A program made the translations under genes and the position numbers. From Chondromyces crocatus (GTDB taxonomy: Bacteria > Myxococcota_A > Polyangia > Polyangiales > Polyangiaceae), in assembly GCF_001189295.1 (NCBI RefSeq), contig NZ_CP012159.1, forward strand, positions 1,440,001-1,504,000: DNA of 64,000 nucleotides, read 5' to 3'. Positions 44,101 to 50,866 of the stretch are shown piece after piece; within the stretch, counting starts at the first letter, position 1; each line of letters begins with the position of its first letter. Under the pieces are notes generated by a model, which saw nothing but the letters and a program-made list of their open reading frames with translations, was not told the origin of the DNA and made no database searches.

Positions 44101-47038
44101 GGATGCGCTCCATCTGCTCCAGGATCGCCCAGTCCACGTCCCGCTCGGTGAGCGCGCTGTCGGCGCGCGACAGGCTCCGGAGCGCTTCGTCGTCTCGCCC
44201 CAGGACCAGCTCTTGTACCTCGGCGGCTTGCACCAGCAGCCGGGCTGCATCCTCCGGGTCCTGGGCCTCGCCCGCCAGCCCACCGAGCACCCCCACGAGC
44301 TGCTCGTAGTCCCCTGTCTCCCGCAGCAGCCGCGCAATCTCCAGCCGCGGCAGGGGGTGCCTCGGTCGCAACCGCGCGGCCTCTCGGTACGCTGCCACCG
44401 CCGATTTCGGTCGCACCAGTCGGCGCTCGTCCAGGTTCGCGATCTCGATCCAGAGTGCGAAGGTCGCCTCGGCGTCGGCCGGCGCAGCGCCGTCTCGCGT
44501 TCCCCGCATGATCAGTCGCAGGAGCGCTGCGCGCGCCTCCTCGAAGCGGCCGCCGCGCTCGTTCATCCTGACGCGCGCTCTCAGCGCGTCGGGGTCGTCC
44601 GGGTTGATGGCCAAGGCCCGCTCGATCAGCGCCGCGGCGCGATCCCGATCGCCGAGCCGCCCCTCGGTGATGTCGGCTGCGCGAAGCAACAGGCGACGCT
44701 CCAGCTCCCGGTCGCCGGTCAAGTCCGCCTCGGCGCACAGCGCTCGCGCCAGCCGCTGCGCGTCACCCGCCCGCGCCGCGTTCCGCTGCAGCGCCAGGAT
44801 CGCCGTGCGGCGCTGGGGATCGATCTCCAGGATGCGCTCGACTTCCTCGATGGCGCGCGCCGGTTGACCCAGCTCGTCCTCCCAGATGGCGACGAGCTTC
44901 TCCAGGAGCCCCACCTTCCGGGCGCCGTCTTGCGTCGTCGCGGCTGCCTGGGTGTACAGGTCGATCCGCGCCCGCACGCCGCGTGGATCCTCATCGGTTC
45001 GCCAGGCCCCCGAGCGGGAGCGCGCCGGGTTCTCGTCCTCGGGCACGGGGACGGGTCTCGGGGACAGGAGCGCGGAGAGCGCGTCGAAGACCGTCGCGTT
45101 GCCGGGCTCGATCACCCAGGCAGCCCTCAGGTAGGCCACTGCCTCGTCGGGTCGCCGGAGCTGCCGCTCGCAGATCTCTGCGGCGCGGACCAGGGCCGTC
45201 ACCCGCAGCGGCGCGGGCCGGTCCGAGCTGGCGACATCGATCCAGGTCTGCACACGCTGGTCGTCGCGCCCCAGCCGCGCGAGCGCCCGGTCCAGGCGCT
45301 CGCGCGTGGCCATGTCGTTCGGGTCGCGCGTGAGTGCCTGACTCGCGTGCCTCGCGGCTTCCTCTGCTTCGCCGAGTGTGTCGAAGATCTCGGACAGCCG
45401 CACGTGCTCGTACACGATCGCGTCGTGATCGGTGAGCAGCGCGAGCTGCTTCAACCGCACCCCCGCCGCACCCTCCGTGGAGCCGCTCGCTTCCAGGAGG
45501 CGGCACAGCTCGGCCAGCGCCCGGCGTGCCGTCGGCGACGACGCAGGCGCCCGCGCGGCGGCCCGTGACAGCAGCGCGATCGCGTCCGCTGGCGCCTTCA
45601 GCTTGTCGACGAGCAGCCGCCCGGCCGTGTAGAGCAGCCGCGACCCGCGCGCCTCATCGCGCTCCTGTTCTGCCTCCACGCTGAGCGCGGTCACCAGCCC
45701 CACCGTTCCGTTGTGACGGATGAGGTGGCGTCGGAGGGCGTCACGCACGGGTCCCGGGGTCGGTTCGAGCGCGACCGCAGCCTCCAGCGCAGCCAGTGCC
45801 AGCTCTGGCTTGGTCAGCTTGCGATCCAGCGTCAGGGCCCGCTCGACGTGCAGCCATGCCGACAGCCGTGTGTCGCCGTCGGTCCGCTCCCGGCCGGGCG
45901 CATACGCATCCGCGAGGCGCTCCAGGTGGCCTGCGAACTCGCCGGCGAGCGCTGTATCGCGCCCACGCGCCACCTCGCGCCGCAGCACGACCTCCAGCCC
46001 CCGCAAGGACGCGGCGTGCATCGGTGACAGCCGCAGCGCCTCGCTGAACGCCTCGCGGGCCTCATCAGGACGACCCAGCCCGTCGCAGAGCCTCGCCCGC
46101 TCCGCGAGCAGGTCGGAGCGCATCGCCTCGCTGTCCACGATCCGGAGCTGATCCTCCACCAGCTCCAGCGCCAGAGGCAGCTCCGCTCGGCTCTCGACCT
46201 GCCGACGCAGACGCGTCAGCGCTGGCTCCAGCGTCCTGCAAAGCTTTCGCGCCCGCTCGTAAGAGCGCCGCGCGCCAGGACGGTCTTGCAGCACCCGCTC
46301 TTCGTGGATGCCCAGCTCCACCAGGGCACGCGCGGCCGCGACCGGGTCGGACTCGCGCAGCCGATCGGCGCGAGCGCGCAGCTCGTCGATGATGGGAAGC
46401 TCCCCGGCGGTCCCTCGGCGTGGCGCGCCGTCCTCCGTCGGCGTCCTGGGCGAGGCTGGCGCGTGGCCCGACTCCGGCGGCTTCACGGCGGAGGCCTCGA
46501 AAGGCGACGCTGGTGCCAGCAGGGTCGCTTGCGTGCCGAGCTTCGTCGCTTGCGTGCCCATCGTGGTCGGACCGAGCCGCCCGCCTTGCAGCGTGCGCGA
46601 CGACAGCCCGGGTGCCCGCGCCGGCAGCCCAGTCGGTGCTGGCGCTCCTGGTGCTGGCGCTCCTGGCGCCTTGGGAGGCGGAAGCGAGCCGCTCGTGGCG
46701 TCATCGTGCGCGCCTTGCGCCTTCGGTACCGTGAGCGCCCGCGTCGTCGTTGCGGCCGCGTCGGGGGCGACCGAGCCCGCGTTCGTCAGCGGCTTCGGGG
46801 GCATTTTCGGGGGCGGCAGTGGCGGCGGTAGTCCTGGCTGTCCACCCGCATCACGGCGAGGCGGGGGCGGCGGTCCAGGCGGCGGCTGCCCGAGCGGTCG
46901 CTGGGCCTGGGGGCCGCTCGGTGCACGGACCTGAGGCCGTTGATCGCTTCCCGGCTTCTCCTCCCAGCCCACCTCCGACACCAGGTCTGACAAGCTCAAC
47001 CGTTCAATATCGTCGTGCTGGTCGTTGCCCTGGCCCAC
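41189..47038 (-). CDS. giant tetratricopeptide-repeat protein
   Basis: A ~1,949-residue soluble protein. The N-terminal ~190 residues are Pro/Gly/Ala-rich and disordered, starting VGQGNDQHDDIERLSLSDLV. From ~200 to ~1,650 it is built of degenerate TPR units (ALVELGIHEERVL, EAREAFSEALRLSPMHAASL, AARHASQALTRDPNDMATRE and many more), with about 35-residue spacing. The last ~300 residues are a distinct domain (LGVEAFELYLSPAWQG, ALGRLLSRVALGFTFLDEIS). It has no signal peptide or enzyme motif, so it is likely a scaffold. I chose GTG 47038 because TAGCAT lies 7 nt upstream; TTG 47056 is the longer reading. The degenerate kinase starts 59 nt downstream, suggesting that the TPR protein may be its partner or substrate. 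Confidence 0.85.
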   Translation of the reverse strand: MGQGNDQHDDIERLSLSDLVSEVGWEEKPGSDQRPQVRAPSGPQAQRPLGQPPPGPPPPPRRDAGGQPGLPPPLPPPKMPPKPLTNAGSVAPDAAATTTRALTVPKAQGAHDDATSGSLPPPKAPGAPAPGAPAPTGLPARAPGLSSRTLQGGRLGPTTMGTQATKLGTQATLLAPASPFEASAVKPPESGHAPASPRTPTEDGAPRRGTAGELPIIDELRARADRLRESDPVAAARALVELGIHEERVLQDRPGARRSYERARKLCRTLEPALTRLRRQVESRAELPLALELVEDQLRIVDSEAMRSDLLAERARLCDGLGRPDEAREAFSEALRLSPMHAASLRGLEVVLRREVARGRDTALAGEFAGHLERLADAYAPGRERTDGDTRLSAWLHVERALTLDRKLTKPELALAALEAAVALEPTPGPVRDALRRHLIRHNGTVGLVTALSVEAEQERDEARGSRLLYTAGRLLVDKLKAPADAIALLSRAAARAPASSPTARRALAELCRLLEASGSTEGAAGVRLKQLALLTDHDAIVYEHVRLSEIFDTLGEAEEAARHASQALTRDPNDMATRERLDRALARLGRDDQRVQTWIDVASSDRPAPLRVTALVRAAEICERQLRRPDEAVAYLRAAWVIEPGNATVFDALSALLSPRPVPVPEDENPARSRSGAWRTDEDPRGVRARIDLYTQAAATTQDGARKVGLLEKLVAIWEDELGQPARAIEEVERILEIDPQRRTAILALQRNAARAGDAQRLARALCAEADLTGDRELERRLLLRAADITEGRLGDRDRAAALIERALAINPDDPDALRARVRMNERGGRFEEARAALLRLIMRGTRDGAAPADAEATFALWIEIANLDERRLVRPKSAVAAYREAARLRPRHPLPRLEIARLLRETGDYEQLVGVLGGLAGEAQDPEDAARLLVQAAEVQELVLGRDDEALRSLSRADSALTERDVDWAILEQMERIHVRADGHGPGVWGRPPSQAAPRAEAELAALYGRWLERQPPASVDHAIRVSLAHVLAATDPREAVEILQGLITVVPSHVPALRLLEQLHRIVDAPTSLAAVLRAEADVFMSSVARAGALWEVVSLEEQIGPGTTMEALERILRDAPRDTAALAAMIRVAGKVGGGSVAHPTALGARTLLLDALRARKELTNDPVGRALYHIEEAVLAEAQADSDASAARAALAGYRSALSLWPESLLAARGLDRLAQLLGDRGSRILAQTSLSRLASGGAAQAEHLVRAAELTADEQSAEAQGRALDLYEEALRLHPDSVAAGRAVAHMLVAEPARLADRLGGALEKASHPEAVVLLGTEIGRAILRHQGRGGAPEPGIGIAAMRRVVEVTPDDPEALLLLARLLTMQRVWAEARDTLKRAVIAAPDVEAKVTAYFLLTDLYEGPLADLPLAQEALQAVLLLEPNNRLALERLHKIGTTRGDHTVTLHALSRLVDIAPDAPSRAEAALRLSDACRDAGDTAGMIRSMCDAVVSVPADQRAWTALSRMYRLDTPDGAASYAKALQQLLDFAASRRQAIEPRWLTTLGLLEVNSLLRTRDGIAHLQQATMLPGAPPETRTALGRGLEAAGRNGEAVQVLREALSNDPEVFARATDLSLALASMESSLAKEGRAEERLAVEEVRACLGEVGPDRVMRLRSRRLPAEALPPGVLAGKEVNDLLVPEAQNAMVDVAVALAPVAAKAIRFELSNLGIGSRERVSPRDGHPTRILAERMARALGVEAFELYLSPAWQGAARVYPGDPPALVAATSFVELPELEQAFALGRLLSRVALGFTFLDEISIEAADGMLLAAMRTLEPSFFSGELTHAREHAAQQMLPSVQRAIGRRQRKQLEELVGKVSAAFDPRSFTIGVRRSEYRIAYILSGDLLAAIDYLRRFDREIGRSTEEPRVLLQHPVTNELMRYALTVDAYNERRRTGTVWAGI

Positions 47039-47045
47039 GGCGCGG

Positions 47046-47051
47046 ATGCTA
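47046..47051 (-). promoter_or_regulatory. putative -10 hexamer for leaderless TPR gene
   Basis: On the minus strand GTGTAGCAT places TAGCAT 7 nt before GTG 47038, with no ribosome site in the gap. It would be the promoter of the long minus-strand block 47038 to 32755. Confidence 0.4.
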
Positions 47052-47209
47052 CACAACCCCCCCCTGGCCGATCCAGGATCGGCTTTCGCCGGTGCGCATC
47101 AAGCCTTCGCCCACTCCCTCCCACCCGTCCCCGTTGCGTGCCGATGCCCGAGGAAGGGCTCCCTGGCGTCTGCGCGACTACACTGCACTCCTCCCCGCAC
47201 CGAGCGCTT

Positions 47210-48832
47210 TCAGGGATTTCCTGGTGAGGCCTCGTCCGTGGCCCTGGGTTGTCCCACGTCGTCGGCGCTCGCGGGGATCGAGGGCTCTCCCTCTCCGGCC
47301 GCGCGTGCTTTTTCCCCTCGGGCACAGCGCAGGACTTCGAGCTTGACCGCCGTGCCCGCCGGACGGGCCAGCATGAGCGCCCCTCCGTTCGCTGCGATGG
47401 CCTCTCCTGCGCCCAGCGCCTCCTCGGGTGCCAGCTGATCCAGGATCTCTCCACGAGGTCCCAGCGCAGCGAGCCGCGTGGCGCCCGAGATGTTCGCGAC
47501 CGTCAGCCATCCCGGCAACAAGGAAGGCACCCCGCTTCCCACGCCCTGCGCTGCGCTTCCTGGCGCCGTCCGTTCATCCCCGGCCACCACCATGGCCTCG
47601 CCCACCATCCCCAGCCCCACGAACTGCACGCTGACCTTCCCACCACTGGAGCCGCTCGGCGTGTCGTCGTCGCGGTACGCCAGCAGCACCCCGCCATCGT
47701 CTCCGCTCGCCAGATCGAAGGCCAGCACGTGTCCGCTGCGCGGCGTGATCGCGCGCGCGCTCGCCACCGGAGAGCCCGTCTCGTCGAGCGGCATCACCTC
47801 CAGCCACTGGTGCGTGATCATCTCGCCCGGGGCCTCGGTGTCCTCGTCGAGGACCTCCTGGTTTCGCTGAAGTCTGGCGGGCGTACCGACCTTCTTTGCG
47901 CCTGGTTTCGCCCCTGCGCCCCTGCTGTCGTCGTCGGCGCGCTCCTCGCCGCGGGCGACGTAGGCGAGCCAGTACCCTCCGGGGCGCGAAAGGAGGCGAG
48001 GTGCTTCCGCGTCTCCCTTCGGAGACGAGATCGGTCGAGGGCTCGTCACGGAGCGCAGGGTGGCGGTGTCCAGCGATGCCATCATGATGCGCGACTGTTT
48101 CCCGTCGCGCGTGACGTCATCCCACACCACCACGGCCCGCTCCCCGGAGGCGGCGACATCGAGCGCCAGCGACTCGTCCCTCCCCTCGGCCAGCTCGGCG
48201 CCCCACGTCACCTGGTCGCCGTCGACCTTTGCGACGCGGATCGCTCGGCCTCCCGCGTTGGGTTCCAGCATCGCGACGATCACGGCCCGCCCGGCGCTCG
48301 TCACCGAGGGCGGCTCCAGGTCCCCTCGTGAGCGCGCCAGCTTCACGAGCCGGCCCCCCGATCCATCGGCCCCCACGAAGGCGACCATCGCCATCGCGCC
48401 GGCCTCGCTCTCCTGCAGGGCCCCTACCGCGAACCCGCCCTCGAAGGCAGCCCCGCGCCCGACCTCCACCGCGAACGGCGCGAGCTGATCTTGCGCTTCT
48501 TCGCCTTCCGCCTGGACGCGCCGCTTCTCGGTGTCGATCACGAATGCCGCGCCAGCGGGTGCGCAGCGTGGTGGAGCAAGCGCCGCCTTGTCCCCGCTCT
48601 CGGCGGAGCGTGGCCCTGACGAGGCGCCCGGCGTGTCCTCCTCCGCCCCGGGGGAGCACGTCCGCCACACCACGAGCCCGGTCACCAGGGCCGCCACCAC
48701 CGCTGCGCCTTTCCAGGCGAACCGATCGGGCTCCTCGTCGGGGGAAGTCGTCCCCGTCTTCGAACCAGGCATCCGGAGCTTCTGCTGCGGAGAGGGCTCG
48801 TCGGCCTTGGTGCGCTTGGCTCCCGGCTTCAT
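47210..48832 (-). CDS. membrane-anchored protein with beta-rich external domain
   Basis: A 540-residue protein: a 43-residue basic cytoplasmic N-terminus, one TM helix (~44-59, GAAVVAALVTGLVVW) with a following Cys, then an acidic linker and a ~420-residue region of repeated short strands (for example AMAMVAFVGADGSGGRLVKL, RAVVVWDDVTRDGKQSRIMM, GGVLLAYRDDD). The spacing of these strands suggests a beta-propeller, but I recognise no named repeat. It has no catalytic motif. The N-terminal ATG at 48832 follows a GGGCTAACAC element at 7 nt. It lies 171 nt upstream of the TPR gene on the same strand and may be cotranscribed or independent. Function unknown. Confidence 0.75.
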   Translation of the reverse strand: MKPGAKRTKADEPSPQQKLRMPGSKTGTTSPDEEPDRFAWKGAAVVAALVTGLVVWRTCSPGAEEDTPGASSGPRSAESGDKAALAPPRCAPAGAAFVIDTEKRRVQAEGEEAQDQLAPFAVEVGRGAAFEGGFAVGALQESEAGAMAMVAFVGADGSGGRLVKLARSRGDLEPPSVTSAGRAVIVAMLEPNAGGRAIRVAKVDGDQVTWGAELAEGRDESLALDVAASGERAVVVWDDVTRDGKQSRIMMASLDTATLRSVTSPRPISSPKGDAEAPRLLSRPGGYWLAYVARGEERADDDSRGAGAKPGAKKVGTPARLQRNQEVLDEDTEAPGEMITHQWLEVMPLDETGSPVASARAITPRSGHVLAFDLASGDDGGVLLAYRDDDTPSGSSGGKVSVQFVGLGMVGEAMVVAGDERTAPGSAAQGVGSGVPSLLPGWLTVANISGATRLAALGPRGEILDQLAPEEALGAGEAIAANGGALMLARPAGTAVKLEVLRCARGEKARAAGEGEPSIPASADDVGQPRATDEASPGNP

Positions 48833-49058
48833 GCCGCGGGTGTTAGCCCGGATTGGCGTCCGGATCGATGAGTCCGCGTCAGCACAGGGATCCCCTCGAC
48901 GGGGGGTCTGCCTCGACCAGACCTCGCCTCCCGTGGAGAGTGTGGCTATCCTTACGTCGAGCCTGGGTCGCGATCATGCCGGTGGGTGTGAGCGTGCCTC
49001 AGGGTGAAGGGGCATCGCGCGCCAGCGACCCGCTGGCCGCCTCACCGCCCCGTGATCG

Positions 49059-49556
49059 ATGTTCCAGGACCTTCTCGATCTGTTGCGCGACCTCGACGGT
49101 GTCCGGCAGGATCCTCGCTGGCACCCCGAGGGCGACGCCCTGTTCCATTCGCTGCAAGTCTTCGATCATGCTCGACGCGAGACGAGCGACCGTGTGCTGT
49201 GGCTGGCCGCCCTGGTCCATGACGTGGGAAAGGCGTTCGCCGGAGCGGAACACGCCGAGGAGGGCGCCGAGCTGCTCTCCCCGATCATCTGCCCGCGGGC
49301 CGTCTGGCTCGTGCGTCACCACCTGCACTTGATGCGCGACCCGGGCGCGACCATCCGGCGCCTCAAGGGGACGAAGGCCCTCGCCGATCTCCGGCGACTG
49401 CGGCGCTGGGACGTCGCGGGTCGTTCGCCGCACGCGACGGTGATGGCGCCAGAGGAAGCGCTCGAGCTTCTCTTCCACGGCCACGAAGGAGACCTCCACG
49501 CCCACAGCGACGAAGTCGCCCCCTGCGATGACCTGCGAAAGGAGCCGCTGGCCTGA
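49059..49556 (+). CDS. HD-domain protein resembling the HD domain of CCA-adding enzymes
   Basis: A 165-residue putative metal-dependent phosphohydrolase. DPRWHPEGDALFHSLQVFD (H30) and LAALVHDVGKAF (H54, D55) follow the pattern of the HD domain C-terminal in bacterial tRNA nucleotidyltransferases (HPEGDxxxHT...ALLHDIGK). LVRHHLHLM near residue 87 supplies a further His pair. It is a free-standing HD domain with no nucleotidyltransferase part. ATG 49059 is the first start after an in-frame TGA at 49053, although no ribosome site is seen. The following sigma-4-like gene overlaps its last 29 nt, and a nucleotidyltransferase gene comes third. A TATCCT element at ~48948 could be the promoter. Confidence 0.8.
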   Translation: MFQDLLDLLRDLDGVRQDPRWHPEGDALFHSLQVFDHARRETSDRVLWLAALVHDVGKAFAGAEHAEEGAELLSPIICPRAVWLVRHHLHLMRDPGATIRRLKGTKALADLRRLRRWDVAGRSPHATVMAPEEALELLFHGHEGDLHAHSDEVAPCDDLRKEPLA

Positions 49557-49932
49557 GCGCGAGGGGCGGAAGCGTGAGCTGGGGCTTCCCCGCGCGCGCC
49601 GCGAGATCCTCCGCGCCGACATCGATCGCTGGAGTGACGAGCGCGGGCTCTGGACCCAGGAGGTCGAGCCCCCAGGGCACGCCAGGCTCTGCATGGCTGT
49701 CCGCGACGCCGTCGCGACGTCGCTGACCGACAAGCAGCGCGAGGTCGTCGAGGCTTACTTCTTCGAGGGGCTGTCTCAGGGAGACATCGCACGTCGCCTC
49801 GGGATCACCCAGCAGGTCGTGCAGAAGCGGCTCTTCGGTGCACCACGTGGCGGCCGGCTGATCGGAGGGGCCATGCATCGACTCCGCCAGGCGCTCGAAG
49901 GGATCGTCGAGCCCGCTCACGACGAGCCATGA
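49528..49932 (+). CDS. sigma-70 region 4-like helix-turn-helix protein
   Basis: A 134-residue small protein. Residues ~65-100 (LTDKQREVVEAYFFEGLSQG, DIARRLGITQQVVQKRL) form a sigma-70 region 4 helix-turn-helix, usually used to bind -35 DNA. No region 2 is present, so it cannot act as a complete sigma factor; it may be a DNA-binding regulator or an adaptor. The N-terminal ~60 residues are basic and unassigned. The start overlaps the HD gene by 29 nt and the stop overlaps the next gene by ATGA. Later in-frame starts (such as MAVRDAVATS) are possible. Confidence 0.78.
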   Translation: MTCERSRWPEREGRKRELGLPRARREILRADIDRWSDERGLWTQEVEPPGHARLCMAVRDAVATSLTDKQREVVEAYFFEGLSQGDIARRLGITQQVVQKRLFGAPRGGRLIGGAMHRLRQALEGIVEPAHDEP

Positions 49933-50753
49933 GCGCAGAGCGATCCGGAGGCGTCCGGGGACGCATCACGTTCGAAGCTGCGCGCCTCATGGTCGAGGAG
50001 GGCGTGGACCAGTATTTCACGGCGAAGCGCATCGCAGCCAAGCGCGTCCTCGGGCGGGTGGAGGGCCGGCGCACGCGCTACCGGCCGGCCGACTTGCCCT
50101 CGAACGGCGAGATCCGTGATGCGGTGCTCGTCCTCTCCGAGCATGCCGAGGGGAGCCTCCGGACGCGCCGCCTCTTCGCGCTGCGCATCGTCGCTCTGGA
50201 GGCCATGCGCGCGCTCGCCGCGTTCTCACCACGGCTGATCGGCTCGGTGTCCACCGGGCATGTGCGGCGGGGCAGTGACATCGACCTCCATGTCTTCCCC
50301 GCCAGCGAGGAGATGCTGGAGCGACATCTGCGCGAGCTCGGATGGACCCAGGAGCGCGAGCTGGTATCCATCCACAAGGGTGGGGAATTTCGTGACTACG
50401 TGCACTACCACGTGGCGGACGTCGCCCCGATCGAGCTGACCGTCTACGAGCCGCGCGAGCTGCGCTCCCGTCCGCGCAGCAGTACCGACGGCAAGCCCAT
50501 CGTGCGGCTGAGCGTCGGCGCGGTCGAGTCCCTGTGCGAGCGAGAGCACCCCGAGGCGTACCAGCGGTACCTCGCGACGGGCGCTGTGGAAGGCATGGAG
50601 CTGCTCCACAGCGCGGAAGAAGCGCCTCGGCCAGGACCCTTCGATGGTCTCCTCGACGAGGAGGACGACGCTCCCGCCCTGCCGGAACCCGGGGAAGAGG
50701 ACGATCCGGAGCAGCTCTACGACCCACTGCCCGGCTTCGAGTCCATCGGCTGA
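49929..50753 (+). CDS. minimal nucleotidyltransferase-domain protein
   Basis: A 274-residue protein with a Pol-beta-like nucleotidyltransferase core: LIGSVSTGHVRRGSDIDLHV (104-122) gives the GS...RxGSDxD signature with metal ligands D117 and D119. A third acidic residue may be in PIELTVYEP. The N-terminal ~95 residues are helical, and the last ~50 are acidic and disordered. Such domains transfer nucleotides to proteins, RNA or small molecules. ATG 49929 overlaps the previous stop (ATGA). Being cotranscribed with a CCA-enzyme-like HD protein is notable, as those two domains are fused in CCA-adding enzymes. It ends 113 nt before plsB. Confidence 0.83.
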   Translation: MSAERSGGVRGRITFEAARLMVEEGVDQYFTAKRIAAKRVLGRVEGRRTRYRPADLPSNGEIRDAVLVLSEHAEGSLRTRRLFALRIVALEAMRALAAFSPRLIGSVSTGHVRRGSDIDLHVFPASEEMLERHLRELGWTQERELVSIHKGGEFRDYVHYHVADVAPIELTVYEPRELRSRPRSSTDGKPIVRLSVGAVESLCEREHPEAYQRYLATGAVEGMELLHSAEEAPRPGPFDGLLDEEDDAPALPEPGEEDDPEQLYDPLPGFESIG

Positions 50754-50866
50754 GCCAGCGCCAGCGACGGCCTCGACACTGTGGTTCCGGGCACCCGGGA
50801 CGATGTCGGACACAGCCGCGATCGAGGCCCTTTTCCTCGGAGCCGCCAGGGGGTACTCCCTCGGAC

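Noticed and set aside
43505-45568. 687-codon plus-strand ORF inside the TPR gene
   Set aside because: Antisense shadow; the minus strand shows regular TPR spacing.
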